64,000 bases of DNA from Pedobacter psychrodurus (GCF_004331735.1 NZ_SJSO01000007.1:248001-312000), one strand, 5' to 3'. Numbered from the stretch's first letter, positions 1-9,286 are shown. Numbers and translations: made by a program. Notes: generated by a model not told the origin, from the sequence alone.

Positions 1-1
1 G

Positions 2-1042
2 CCAGTGGTGGTTGATTGGGCTAAAGCTGCTGATGAAGCACAGCTTGCACTCGAAGTTCAATTTTACAACACCACTCAAAACTATTACAACCAAAACAAT
101 GATGGTCATGTGGGCTTTAACTATTGGTGGAACGCTCATGCCCTGGATGTACATATTGATGCCTACAGAAGAACAAAAGATGCCAAGTACCTCACCAAAA
201 TGAAAGCTTTGCTAAAGGGGTGTTATGTTAAAAATGGCAATACCTATAAAAATACTTTTTATGATGATATGGAATGGTGGGCATTGGCCTGTTTAAGGGC
301 TTACGATGCTACTGGTGATATCGAATATAAGCAAGCTGCAGATCAGCTTTGGGTCTGGATCAAAGTAGGATGGACTACTGTAAAAAACGGAGGGATTATG
401 TGGGCATCAGGCTCTGCAGATTCTAAAAATGCCTGTTCCAATGCCCCGGCAGCTATTATCGCTGCCAGGATGTATCAGTTGGATAAAAAAGCCGATGATT
501 TAGAATGGGCAAAAAAGATTTATACATGGATGAAGGCTTATGTAGTTGAACCTGCACGTGGAGTAGTTTGGGATGCCTATGGAAATACCAGCGAAGGTGC
601 ACTTTACACCTATAATCAAGGTACGTGGCTTGGTGCAGGTTTAGAACTTTATCTCATTACCAAAGATCAGGTCTATTTAGATGATGCCGTTCGAAATGCA
701 AATTATATCATGAACGATGCAATCAAATTCTCACCTAATGGCATTTTAAAAGGTGAAAATTCTGGAGATGGCGGTTTGTTTAAAGGGATTTTTATCCGAT
801 ACATGGCGCAGCTTTTATTAAAAAATGCAGTTGATGAATACACCAAACAGCTTTACGTAAAGTATTTAAAAAACAATGGACAAAGTTTATACACTAAAGC
901 CCTTAGAACGCCAGAGAATCTGTTTGGATCTGATTGGGTGAGTAAGCCCAGTTCGAAAACCGGAGATTGTTCCGTTCAACTGAGTGCTATCATGCTGCTC
1001 GAGACATTGGACGAACTAAAAAGAGCTGGCATTGTACAATAA
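2..1042 (+). CDS. GH76 alpha-1,6-mannanase-like glycoside hydrolase (5' end cut by window edge)
   Basis: The frame is open to the left edge, so the true start and any signal peptide lie outside the window; about 346 residues are visible. The sequence is rich in aromatic and helical segments typical of the (alpha/alpha)6 barrel of family GH76: YYNQNNDGHVGFNYWWNAHA near residue 27 and FYDDMEWWALACLRAYDAT near residue 85. The paired Asp in YDDMEWW fits the catalytic Asp-Asp dyad known for GH76. The family cleaves internal alpha-1,6-mannose links of yeast-type mannan outside the cytoplasm. The next gene starts 16 bases after the stop, so this is the first visible gene of a long co-directional cluster. 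The family call is from motif memory and was not checked by a profile search. Confidence 0.85.
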   Translation, partial: PVVVDWAKAADEAQLALEVQFYNTTQNYYNQNNDGHVGFNYWWNAHALDVHIDAYRRTKDAKYLTKMKALLKGCYVKNGNTYKNTFYDDMEWWALACLRAYDATGDIEYKQAADQLWVWIKVGWTTVKNGGIMWASGSADSKNACSNAPAAIIAARMYQLDKKADDLEWAKKIYTWMKAYVVEPARGVVWDAYGNTSEGALYTYNQGTWLGAGLELYLITKDQVYLDDAVRNANYIMNDAIKFSPNGILKGENSGDGGLFKGIFIRYMAQLLLKNAVDEYTKQLYVKYLKNNGQSLYTKALRTPENLFGSDWVSKPSSKTGDCSVQLSAIMLLETLDELKRAGIVQ

Positions 1043-1058
1043 TTTAATTCCAATATAC

Positions 1059-2639
1059 ATGAGCAAAAGAATAAAAATATTATGTGCGCTCTTAGTGTTG
1101 CCTGCAATATTGTTTGCAGGTAACATTAGCTTAAATCCTGTATCTGCCTATCCTTTACCGTCAATTTATACAAAATCACTAATTTTTAATCTAGTTGTTT
1201 CGGGGATAGATATTCCGGTTGTTAATTATACTGAAAAATATGATTATGCACATTTTTTGATGAGTACAGAAACGGCTGAAGTGATTGTTTCTTTATCCGA
1301 TGAAGACATTACAACGTATAATGTTAGTCCTAAAAAGTTAAATATTCCTGCCCAGGCTAAAGCAAAACAATTAACATTTATCATTCGGAAGGGTGATTAC
1401 CTCATCATTAAAATCAACAAAAAGAAAGAACTCGTAATTGTAGCTGATGCTGAGGTTAAAGATAAGCCTAAGCCGAGGGGGAAAGGTGTTTTTAACGTGC
1501 TTGAGCCGGTTTATCATGCAGATTCGACTGGAAAAACTTTAACAACCAGCTCCATACAGAATGCCATAAATGATGCTTCAGTCTATAAAAATGGAATTGT
1601 TTATATTCCAGCGGGCGTATATAAAGTGGGAAACATCGAACTTAAAAGCAATACGGCTATTTACCTGGAAGAAGGAGCGGTACTGCTTTTTTCGGGCAAA
1701 GCCGAAGATTATACCATAAATGCAAGAAAAGATTCTCAGAAAAGAAACATTACCTGGTGGATTTATACCAAAATGGGTGCTAGGCATATTAAACTATTTG
1801 GCAATGGTACTTTAGATGGTAACGGCAAATTTGCCACAGAAAAGGGAAAAATCGGAAATCACATCCTTGCTATTATGGGTGCGGAGCACTTTACCCTTGA
1901 TGGATTGATTATCCGCAATTCTGGTGCCTGGGCAATTATGCCAACGCGTGCTAAAAATGTGGTGCTGAAAAATTTCAAACTTTTTAATCGGTTTGATATG
2001 GGCGAAAACGATGGTGTAGATGTTATTGAATCTCAAAATGTGTTGGTTAAACATGCCATTGGTATCGCGCTTGATGATCCTTTCTCTACAAAAACCTGGG
2101 AACAAAATACAGATCTTTGTAGGAATTGGCCGGGTAGCCCAAAAGCACAAAAGAATATTGTTTTTGAAAATTGTATTTCGTGGACTTACTGTTACGGTTT
2201 TAAAATCGGGCAAGGCGTAATGCAACCACAAAGCAATATCAAGTTTAAAAACTGCGTGGTTTACGATGCTGCGGTAGGTATTGGGATACACCATAAATGG
2301 GGAACTGCTTTTGTTAAAAATGTAGTTTTTGATGGGATTGATATCGAAAGGTTAAGTTATCAAAATGATGACCACAGAACCTGGGCCATATTATTTATGC
2401 AAAATGGAGATAAAAAAGGAAGCGGACCAATTTCCAACATCACAGTTAAAAATATTATGGTTAGAGATGCAGGTAAATTTCCAGGTAAAATTAAAGGCGT
2501 AAGTGAAGTAAATAACATCAATCACTTAACATTCAGTAATATAAAAATGCCTGATCTAAACTTACCTGCACAAAATTTAAAAGAATTAAGAATGACAGAT
2601 ATTGCTTTTGCTGATGACATCAAAGTATCGGCCCGGTAA
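1059..2639 (+). CDS. GH28-like right-handed beta-helix polysaccharide hydrolase
   Basis: This is a secreted protein of about 526 residues. I chose the ATG at 1059 because it opens a clear signal peptide (MSKRIKILCALLVLPAILFA); the earlier ATG at 1032 overlaps the upstream gene and adds nine residues before it. Residues ~120-180 hold the beta-helix entry (NAINDASVYKNGIVYIPAGVYKV, split over one coil). GH28-type landmarks follow: ENDGVD, a DD in ALDDPF, GFKIGQG and GIGIHHK, which resemble the NTD, DD, GHG and RIK blocks of polygalacturonases. They are not exact, so the substrate could be another uronan or glucan. The GH105 gene downstream supports a role in pectin-like glycan breakdown. Confidence 0.75.
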   Translation: MSKRIKILCALLVLPAILFAGNISLNPVSAYPLPSIYTKSLIFNLVVSGIDIPVVNYTEKYDYAHFLMSTETAEVIVSLSDEDITTYNVSPKKLNIPAQAKAKQLTFIIRKGDYLIIKINKKKELVIVADAEVKDKPKPRGKGVFNVLEPVYHADSTGKTLTTSSIQNAINDASVYKNGIVYIPAGVYKVGNIELKSNTAIYLEEGAVLLFSGKAEDYTINARKDSQKRNITWWIYTKMGARHIKLFGNGTLDGNGKFATEKGKIGNHILAIMGAEHFTLDGLIIRNSGAWAIMPTRAKNVVLKNFKLFNRFDMGENDGVDVIESQNVLVKHAIGIALDDPFSTKTWEQNTDLCRNWPGSPKAQKNIVFENCISWTYCYGFKIGQGVMQPQSNIKFKNCVVYDAAVGIGIHHKWGTAFVKNVVFDGIDIERLSYQNDDHRTWAILFMQNGDKKGSGPISNITVKNIMVRDAGKFPGKIKGVSEVNNINHLTFSNIKMPDLNLPAQNLKELRMTDIAFADDIKVSAR

Positions 2640-2658
2640 TCCATAACGAATTAAACCA

Positions 2659-3783
2659 ATGAAAAAGATTAATCTAATTTTTCTAATTACTGCTATTGTT
2701 CCAATTTGTTCGCAAACTTTTGCCCAAAATAAATATTTTAAAGATTGGCCAAAAGGTACTGCTCCATTAGAAATAGGGAACAAATTAAGCAAACACTATT
2801 TAGAAACGCCACATACCAATTTTGGTTTTCCAACACCACCAGGCTCAATCACTTACTCAGAGGTGTGTGTTTGGTATGGTGCGTTAAAATTCGCCTCAAC
2901 TATAAGCGATAAAGAAATGGCAGATAAGTTAGAGCAACGTTTTCGGCCTTTATTGTACGCGAAAAAGAATCTCCAGCCAAGGCCAGATCATGTTGATCCA
3001 AATATTTTTGGCTCATTACCATTAGAACTTTATATGCAATACAAAAATCCTGTGTATTTAGACATGGGGAAATGGTTTGCCGATCAGCAATGGATAATGC
3101 CGGCAAAACCAAAACCAACATATAAATTGTTGTTAGATAAGGGTTTGTCGTGGCAAACGCGGATGTGGATAGATGATATGTATATGATCACCAATATTCA
3201 GGCTCAAGCCTATCGTGCTACGGGCGACCGGAAATACATCGATCGGGCAGCGCATGAAATGGCGGTTTATTTAGATTCGATTCAACGCCTTAATGGATTG
3301 TTTTACCACGCGCCCGATGTGCCTTTTTTCTGGGGAAGAGGAAATGGCTGGATGGCTGCGGGTATGACTGAATTACTGAGTTCGTTACCGAAAGATAACG
3401 CCGACAGACCAAAGATATTGAAAGCCTATCAGACCATGATGAGCAGTTTAAAGCAATATCAAACCGAAGATGGAATATGGTTGCAGTTGGTTGATGATAA
3501 GGCCAGTTGGCCAGAAACATCAGGCAGTGCCATGTTTACTTTTGCCTTTATTACCGGCGTAAAAAAAGGCTGGTTAAAAGAAGAAGAATTTGGCCCATCG
3601 GCCCGCAAAGCCTGGATTGCGTTAACTAAATATATTAACGCCAACGGAGATGTGAGAGAAGTTTGCCAGGGTACAAATAAAGAAAATAACCGGCAATACT
3701 ATTTAGACCGCCAAAGAATTACCGGGGATATGCATGGTCAGGCACCTGTTTTATGGTGCAGCTTTGCATTGTTAACAAAATAA
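2659..3783 (+). CDS. GH105 unsaturated rhamnogalacturonyl hydrolase (YteR/RhiN-like)
   Basis: The product is 374 residues, the usual length for YteR-type enzymes, with a signal peptide ending in QTFAQ. GH88/GH105 landmarks are WIDDMYMITNIQAQAYRATG around residue 170, with the catalytic Asp in DDM, and FFWGRGNGWMAAGMTELL around residue 220. The family adds water to the terminal unsaturated uronic acid left by polysaccharide lyases, releasing the sugar below it; here this would happen in the periplasm. The gene lies 19 bases after the GH28-like gene and 6 bases before the sugar kinase, consistent with one operon. The specificity (rhamnogalacturonan or other unsaturated uronides) is inferred. 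Confidence 0.9.
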   Translation: MKKINLIFLITAIVPICSQTFAQNKYFKDWPKGTAPLEIGNKLSKHYLETPHTNFGFPTPPGSITYSEVCVWYGALKFASTISDKEMADKLEQRFRPLLYAKKNLQPRPDHVDPNIFGSLPLELYMQYKNPVYLDMGKWFADQQWIMPAKPKPTYKLLLDKGLSWQTRMWIDDMYMITNIQAQAYRATGDRKYIDRAAHEMAVYLDSIQRLNGLFYHAPDVPFFWGRGNGWMAAGMTELLSSLPKDNADRPKILKAYQTMMSSLKQYQTEDGIWLQLVDDKASWPETSGSAMFTFAFITGVKKGWLKEEEFGPSARKAWIALTKYINANGDVREVCQGTNKENNRQYYLDRQRITGDMHGQAPVLWCSFALLTK

Positions 3784-3789
3784 TAAGCT

Positions 3790-4650
3790 ATGAGAAATAT
3801 TGTTTTGGGCGTAGATATCGGCGGATCGCACATTACGGCTGCCATTATCAATTTAAAAAATAGAACTCTGGTGGAAAATACCTGGCGCCGTGATCGGATT
3901 GATGCAAATGGTACAGCAAGCGAAATATTAAATGGCTGGGCAAATACCCTACAGCAGTGTATGGCCGCCTACAACATTAAACCAACGAAAATTAAGATTG
4001 CCATACCCGGGCCTATGGATTATAAAGCCGGAATCTGTTTAATTAAAGACCAGGATAAGTTCCGATCGCTTTATGGTTTAAATATCAAGCATTTATTGGC
4101 CAAAGAAATTAATTTTGAAGCAGATAAAATCAGCTTTTTGAATGATGCGGCCTGTTTTTTAAAAGGAGAACTGTACAGCGGTAGTTTATCTGGTTTCGAT
4201 AAAGCAATTGGTTTAACATTGGGTACGGGTTTAGGTACATCGCATATGGCCAGAGGTAAAACACGTGATTCTGATTTATGGAAAATGCCGTTTTTAACAG
4301 GGATTGCCGAAGATTATATCTCTACACGTTGGTTCGTAAAACGATTCTACGAATTGAGTAACCGGCAAATTACGGATGTTAAAGATTTGATTGATAACCA
4401 TTCAAAATCGCCTTATTTTAATATTATTTTTCGCGAATTCAGTTACAATCTGGCTAAATTCATATATAAGTTTATCAAGAAGAAAATGCCTTTAGCTGCT
4501 GTAATCGGAGGGAATATTGCGCTCGCTGAAGATTATTTTATGGAAGAAACCCGTAAACAACTGGCAGAAATGATGGGCTATAGTTTCCCAGTTAAAAAAT
4601 CAACACTGGGTGAAAAAGCAACCCTGTTAGGTGCCAGTGCAAGTACATAA
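3790..4650 (+). CDS. ROK-family sugar kinase
   Basis: This is a cytoplasmic protein of 286 residues with the actin-fold ATP-binding start VLGVDIGGSHITAAI (residues 5-19), a central LNDAACFLKGE segment with the probable catalytic Asp, and the second phosphate loop GLTLGTGLGTS around residue 150. No CxCGxxGCxE zinc motif is visible, unlike classic glucokinases and NagC regulators of this family. ROK kinases phosphorylate hexoses such as glucose, mannose, fructose or N-acetylated sugars. Its position inside the polysaccharide cluster (6 bases after GH105, 13 before the SGNH gene) suggests it phosphorylates a monosaccharide released by the neighbouring hydrolases. Which sugar cannot be told from sequence. 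Confidence 0.8.
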   Translation: MRNIVLGVDIGGSHITAAIINLKNRTLVENTWRRDRIDANGTASEILNGWANTLQQCMAAYNIKPTKIKIAIPGPMDYKAGICLIKDQDKFRSLYGLNIKHLLAKEINFEADKISFLNDAACFLKGELYSGSLSGFDKAIGLTLGTGLGTSHMARGKTRDSDLWKMPFLTGIAEDYISTRWFVKRFYELSNRQITDVKDLIDNHSKSPYFNIIFREFSYNLAKFIYKFIKKKMPLAAVIGGNIALAEDYFMEETRKQLAEMMGYSFPVKKSTLGEKATLLGASAST

Positions 4651-4663
4651 TTTATTAGAATAA

Positions 4664-5410
4664 ATGAATAGAAGAAAAGCAATAAAAGGATCGCTTGCCG
4701 TGCTTTCATCAGTGTTGCTGGTTAAATCAGATTATGCTTATGCTTTAAACCATCAGGTTAGCAGCGATTCATCAAATCCTACGGTTATAAATGCAGGGAT
4801 TGGTGGAAACAATACGATAGATCTTTTAAATAGGATTGATCAGAATTGTTTATCAAAACATCCCAAGTTAACCGTTTTGATGGTGGGTACCAATGATATG
4901 AATAGTGTTAAACATGTGCCGATTGCGCAATACGAAAATAATTTAAGCACTTTGGTGAAAAGAATAAAATCTTCAGGAAGCAAAGTATTACTGATGACGA
5001 TTTTGCCCATGTATGCTGAGTATTTACTTAGCCGTCATCCTGCTTCATTTTATGAGCCAGAAGGCGTACAAGGAAGACGCAAACAGGTAAATGATGTGAT
5101 CAGGAAAGTTGCTGATCAGCAAAAAATTGATTTCCTTGATTTAGGTCATCGGTTTTCAGCCATTGGGAAAATAGGAATAGATAAAAATTCCTTGATCCAA
5201 AATGTTGCAAACAGCAATAAAACTGATGGTATCCACCCAACAGCAAATGGTTATCGGTTTATTGCCCTGAGTGTTTATGATTATATTATCGACCATCGGT
5301 TGCCGAAAACAGATATTGTCTGTTTTGGAGATAGTATTACCAAAGGAGACGCAACGATAGATAGAGACAGTTATCCAGCGTATTTAAAGAAACTTTTAGC
5401 TCAAGAATAG
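4664..5410 (+). CDS. SGNH/GDSL hydrolase with circularly permuted catalytic blocks
   Basis: The 248-residue protein starts with a signal-like segment, then shows SGNH block II (NAGIGGNN, 43-50), block III (GTND, 75-78), block V (DGIHP, 188-192) and only then block I (VCFGDSIT, 219-226) at the C-terminus. In ordinary SGNH esterases block I is at the N-terminus. The C-terminal stretch (DIVCFGDSIT to SYPAYLKKLL) is what should precede the N-terminal TVINAGIGG strand, so the order looks circularly permuted with the break between helix 1 and strand 2. Ser224, Asp188 and His191 would still form the triad. Likely role: deacetylation of plant or microbial polysaccharide. The stop is 1 base before the next ATG, so the C-terminus is not a sequencing truncation into open frame. 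Confidence 0.85.
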   Translation: MNRRKAIKGSLAVLSSVLLVKSDYAYALNHQVSSDSSNPTVINAGIGGNNTIDLLNRIDQNCLSKHPKLTVLMVGTNDMNSVKHVPIAQYENNLSTLVKRIKSSGSKVLLMTILPMYAEYLLSRHPASFYEPEGVQGRRKQVNDVIRKVADQQKIDFLDLGHRFSAIGKIGIDKNSLIQNVANSNKTDGIHPTANGYRFIALSVYDYIIDHRLPKTDIVCFGDSITKGDATIDRDSYPAYLKKLLAQE

Positions 5411-5411
5411 T

Positions 5412-7073
5412 ATGGTTACATCAAGTAAGAAAATTTTAATCTGCTTTGTAATGTTGAGTTGCATGTCGTTAGTGGCTTATAGTCAACATAAAAATAAACA
5501 TCAGGCAGATATCGTAATCTATGGCGGAACATCAGCCGGGGTAATTGCAGCCGTACAGGCTACTAAAATGGGCAAAAGCGTTATTGTGGTTTCACCCGAT
5601 TTGCATCTGGGCGGTTTATCTGCTTCAGGTCTTGGCTTTACTGATACGGGCGATAAATCCGTAATTGGTGGATTAGCCAGAACATTTTACCAACGGGTTT
5701 ACCAGCACTACCAACAGGCCAACGCCTGGAATTGGCAGAAAAAAGAAGAATACGGCAACAAAGGACAGGGCACACCTGCTATTGATGGAAAAGATCGGAC
5801 AATGTGGATTTTCGAACCGCATGTTGCCGAGCAGATTATGGAAGATTTTGTTAAGGAAAATAAATTAACCATTTATCGTAATGAATGGCTAGCTCGCAAA
5901 GCAGGATTAGAGATGAAAGATGGTAAAATAATCAATATCAAAACTTTATCTGGAAAAATATTCACAGGCAAAATGTTTATCGATGCTACCTACGAAGGAG
6001 ATTTGATGGCAGCAGCTAAGGTGAGCTATCATGTTGGGAGAGAAGCAAATGCTGTATACCAGGAAAAATGGAACGGTGTACAGGCCATGGTTTTTCAGCA
6101 TTCACATTATTTTAATAATAAGATCGATCCCTATAAAACCCCAGGAGACAAAACAAGCGGCATGTTAACCGGTATCTCTGCTGATCAACCTGGGCTAAAC
6201 GGAACGGCAGACCGTAAACTTCAGGCATATTGCTACCGGATGTGCCTTACTGATCGGCCCGAAAATAGGATTGAATTTCCAAAACCAGACCGTTACAATC
6301 CGATGGATTACGAATTACTTTTAAGAGTGTTCAATGCGGGTTGGAACGAACTTTTTAATAAATACGATCCTATCCCTAACCATAAAACAGACACCAATAA
6401 CCATGGACCATTTAGCACCGATTTTATTGGGATGAACTATGATTATCCCGAAGCTACCTATGCAAAGCGAAAAGAGATTATCAAGACTCATGAAAATTAT
6501 CAAAAAGGATTGATGTATTTCATGGCTAACGACCCACGGATGCCAAAGGATATTCAACAGCGGTTTAAAAAATGGGGATTGGCAAAAGATGAGTTTAAAG
6601 ATAATGGAAACTGGCCTTATCAGATTTATGTCCGTGAGGCCAGGAGAATGATTGGCGATTTCGTAATGACAGAGCATGAAGTGCTTGGCAAAAAAGAAGT
6701 GCCAAATCCGATAGGGATGGGGTCTTATGCGTTAGATTCTCATAATGTTCAGCGTTATGTTACGCATGAAGGTTATGTGCAAAATGAAGGAGATATTGGG
6801 GTTAAAGCACCAAAACCCTATAGTATTTCCTATCAGGCTATAGTGCCAAAGAAAACCGAATGCAAAAATTTATTGGTTCCGGTCTGTTTGTCCTCATCGC
6901 ATATTGCCTATGGATCTGTAAGGATGGAGCCTGTATTTATGATCCTGGGCGAATCGGCTGCCACGGCAGCAGCTTTAGCTATCGATCATAAAATAAATAT
7001 TCAGGATGTAAATTATAGTCAATTAAAAAACTTGTTGTTAAATCAAAAACAGTATTTAACTTTAGCTAACTAA
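5412..7073 (+). CDS. Secreted FAD-dependent oxidoreductase (xanthan-lyase-associated type)
   Basis: The product is 553 residues with a hydrophobic leader followed by a dinucleotide-binding Rossmann start, ADIVIYGGTSAGVIAAVQA (about residues 32-50), and an early LHLGGLSASGLGFTDTG segment. The C-terminal part carries VPVCLSSSHIAYGSVRMEP and a helical ESAATAAALA, typical of the FAD_oxidored family common in Bacteroidota carbohydrate loci. The reaction is unknown; a role in oxidising or rearranging sugar or uronate derivatives is often suggested but not shown here. It lies 1 base after the permuted SGNH gene, so it is almost certainly translated from the same transcript. I am confident of the family, not of the substrate. 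Confidence 0.85.
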   Translation: MVTSSKKILICFVMLSCMSLVAYSQHKNKHQADIVIYGGTSAGVIAAVQATKMGKSVIVVSPDLHLGGLSASGLGFTDTGDKSVIGGLARTFYQRVYQHYQQANAWNWQKKEEYGNKGQGTPAIDGKDRTMWIFEPHVAEQIMEDFVKENKLTIYRNEWLARKAGLEMKDGKIINIKTLSGKIFTGKMFIDATYEGDLMAAAKVSYHVGREANAVYQEKWNGVQAMVFQHSHYFNNKIDPYKTPGDKTSGMLTGISADQPGLNGTADRKLQAYCYRMCLTDRPENRIEFPKPDRYNPMDYELLLRVFNAGWNELFNKYDPIPNHKTDTNNHGPFSTDFIGMNYDYPEATYAKRKEIIKTHENYQKGLMYFMANDPRMPKDIQQRFKKWGLAKDEFKDNGNWPYQIYVREARRMIGDFVMTEHEVLGKKEVPNPIGMGSYALDSHNVQRYVTHEGYVQNEGDIGVKAPKPYSISYQAIVPKKTECKNLLVPVCLSSSHIAYGSVRMEPVFMILGESAATAAALAIDHKINIQDVNYSQLKNLLLNQKQYLTLAN

Positions 7074-7118
7074 AACGATTTATTAAATTAATATAAGCCA
7101 CACAAAACCAAATCAAAT

Positions 7119-9068
7119 ATGAAAAAACACTTATCAATAGTTATTTTATTGCTGTTGTTTACCGTAAAACTTTTTAGTGCACCTATAGAATTGTTATCAC
7201 CCGATAAACGGATTAAAGTATCGGTAAATATTAAAGATAAAATCGGTTACGCTGTTAGCTTTAATGGCGATCCTTTTTTGGCCAATTCGTACTTACAGTT
7301 AAATTTAGATCAGGCAAAACTTGGTGCTGATGCCAAACTATTAAAGAAAACACTTTCTTCGGTTAATACCAGTTCAAATCCGATTGTTCCGCTTAAAAAC
7401 AGTACCGTGATAAATCAGTATAATTTATTGCGATTGGATTTTAAAGGCGATTTCAGTGTGGAGTTCAGGTCTTATAACGACGGAATCGCTTATCGTTTCA
7501 TCACCAATAAAAAAGATTCTATCATTGTAAACAGTGAAGATGTACATATCAACTTTAACGATCAGGTTAAAACAGCCTATTTAGAAACCGGTGGGTTTAA
7601 AACCGCTTACGAAATCCTGTACCGTCAAAATGAACTTGGAAAAGTAAACAAGGATAAAATGAGCGTACTGCCAATCCTATTTAATACAGGCAAGTACAAA
7701 GCTTTGTTATCAGAAGCTGATCTTTACGATTATCCCTGTTTATTTGTTAAAGCGGTAGACGATAGAACTATCGATGCTGTTTTCCCTAAAGTGCCGCTTG
7801 CTTTTGGAGAAGATGGCGATAGGAGCAAGAAAATATTAAAAGAAGCAGATTATATTGCCAAAACAGCTGGTAAAAGATCGTTTCCCTGGCGTTTTTTGGT
7901 CATTACCGATAAAGATACCCAGTTGGCTGCGAACCAAATGGTTTATAAATTGAGTACACCGAACCAATTGCAGGATACCAAATGGATAAAACCTGGTCAG
8001 GTAACCTGGGAGTGGTGGCACAATGCCTACGTTTATGGGGTAGATTTTAAATCGGGCTATAATCAGGATACCTATAAATATTACATCGATTTTGCTTCGA
8101 AATTTGGTATTCCTTACATTATTATGGATGAAGGATGGGCGAAAACAACACTTAATCCTTTTGAGCCTAATCCCACCATTAACCTGCAAGAGTTAATTGC
8201 TTATGGCAAACAGAAAAATGTAAAAATTGTACTTTGGTTTACCTGGCTGGCGATCGAAAATAACTTTAATATTTTCGAAACCCTGGAGAAATGGGGTATT
8301 GCAGGGGTTAAAATTGATTTCATGGATAGGAGCGATCAGTGGATGGTGAATTATTATACCCGAGTAGCCAAAGAAGCAGCAAAACACCATATTTTAGTCG
8401 ATTTTCATGGTGCATTTAAACCTGCGGGGTTAGAAGTGGCCTATCCGAATGTACTTTCTTATGAGGGAGTTGTGGGCATGGAGCAAAATATTGGCGGTGG
8501 CCTGGCTACGCCAAACAATAATTTGTTCCTTCCATTTTTGCGTAATGCGGTAGGGCCGATGGATTACACACCTGGTGCTATGCGTTCGGCACATAAACAA
8601 AATTATAAACCAAGCTGGGTAAATACCATGAGTATTGGTACAAGGGCGCATCAACTGGCCATGTATATTGTTTTTGAAAGTGGCTTGCAAATGCTAGCCG
8701 ATAATCCTTTTAACTATTTAAGAGAGCCAGAAACCACTTCGTTTATTACCAGTGTTCCTGTAACCTGGGATGAAACCAAAATTCTGGATGCAAGTGTTGG
8801 CGAATATATTGTTACAGCCAAACGCAAAGGCGAAAAATGGTTTATTGGCGCTATGGGCAACGATCAAAAACACGATCTGAAAGTTGAAGCCAGTTTTTTG
8901 AAACCAAATACAAACTACCAGATTACCCTGATCAAAGATGGGATCAATGCCGATTTTCAGGCGATGGATTTTAAACGAATCGTAAAACCAATTAAAGCTG
9001 GAGAAACAATCGATATCAATATGGTAAAAGATGGTGGTTTTGTTGCTGTAATTGAGGTAGTTAAGTAA
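7119..9068 (+). CDS. GH97 alpha-glycosidase, probably retaining type
   Basis: The product has 649 residues, the usual GH97 length, with a signal peptide (MKKHLSIVILLLLFTVKLFSA). The N-terminal beta-sandwich carries the GH97 phrase FRSYNDGIAYRF. The (beta/alpha)8 core shows WEWWHNAYVYGVDF, IIMDEGWAK near residue 336 and GVKIDFMDRSDQ, where Asp400 sits where retaining GH97 alpha-galactosidases keep their nucleophile; the SusB inverting group lacks this Asp. YEGVVGMEQN around residue 450 may supply the acid/base Glu. This suggests a retaining enzyme on alpha-galactosides or similar, which is inference from the motif. It is the last gene of the cluster, 45 bases after the FAD gene, followed by a palindromic repeat. 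Confidence 0.93.
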   Translation: MKKHLSIVILLLLFTVKLFSAPIELLSPDKRIKVSVNIKDKIGYAVSFNGDPFLANSYLQLNLDQAKLGADAKLLKKTLSSVNTSSNPIVPLKNSTVINQYNLLRLDFKGDFSVEFRSYNDGIAYRFITNKKDSIIVNSEDVHINFNDQVKTAYLETGGFKTAYEILYRQNELGKVNKDKMSVLPILFNTGKYKALLSEADLYDYPCLFVKAVDDRTIDAVFPKVPLAFGEDGDRSKKILKEADYIAKTAGKRSFPWRFLVITDKDTQLAANQMVYKLSTPNQLQDTKWIKPGQVTWEWWHNAYVYGVDFKSGYNQDTYKYYIDFASKFGIPYIIMDEGWAKTTLNPFEPNPTINLQELIAYGKQKNVKIVLWFTWLAIENNFNIFETLEKWGIAGVKIDFMDRSDQWMVNYYTRVAKEAAKHHILVDFHGAFKPAGLEVAYPNVLSYEGVVGMEQNIGGGLATPNNNLFLPFLRNAVGPMDYTPGAMRSAHKQNYKPSWVNTMSIGTRAHQLAMYIVFESGLQMLADNPFNYLREPETTSFITSVPVTWDETKILDASVGEYIVTAKRKGEKWFIGAMGNDQKHDLKVEASFLKPNTNYQITLIKDGINADFQAMDFKRIVKPIKAGETIDINMVKDGGFVAVIEVVK

Positions 9069-9118
9069 TGTAAGCGCTCAAAAGTGAAATTCATCAAGTG
9101 TAATTGTTTTTGTGTTGT

Positions 9119-9202
9119 CGTCATTCTCGCGTATGCGGGAATCTTAAAGCATATAAATTACTTTATCATGCATTAAGATTCCCAATCAAGTTGGGAATGA
9201 CG
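9119..9202. repeat. Dispersed palindromic repeat, GTCATTC/GAATGAC type
   Basis: CGTCATTC (9119-9126) pairs with GAATGACG (9195-9202). Inside are two smaller hairpins with GCGGGAAT and ATTCCC...GGGAAT arms. A half-copy lies at 25107-25133. It sits in the 275-base gap after the GH97 gene and may act as its transcript end. Confidence 0.8.
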
Positions 9203-9252
9203 GCTTCTTGATATATTATTTTAGCCACTTTTTTATTGGAATGAAATAGCTG

Positions 9253-9286
9253 CTATACTAGAGGATAGCACTATCCTTAGGTATAG
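9253..9286. promoter_or_regulatory. Inverted-repeat operator upstream of azoreductase gene
   Basis: Outer arms CTATAC (9253-9258) and GTATAG (9281-9286) and inner arms AGGATAG (9262-9268) and CTATCCT (9271-9277) share one centre at 9269.5. The element ends 27 bases before a -7 box TAATTTTG (9314-9321). It looks like the binding site of a dimeric redox or quinone sensor, but no regulator gene is next to it. Confidence 0.6.

Noticed and set aside
1812..2294. 160-codon reverse frame inside the GH28-like gene
   Set aside because: Antisense shadow of a coding region with strong forward motifs.
4664..5410. Frameshift or truncation explaining the unusual SGNH block order
   Set aside because: Each neighbour follows within 1-14 bases and both ends are clean, with a signal-like N-terminus; permutation fits better, although truncation of an old tandem cannot be fully excluded.
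6321..8690. Several reverse frames of 65-118 codons in the FAD oxidoreductase and GH97 genes
   Set aside because: All lie opposite conserved coding sequence and show no recognisable proteins.
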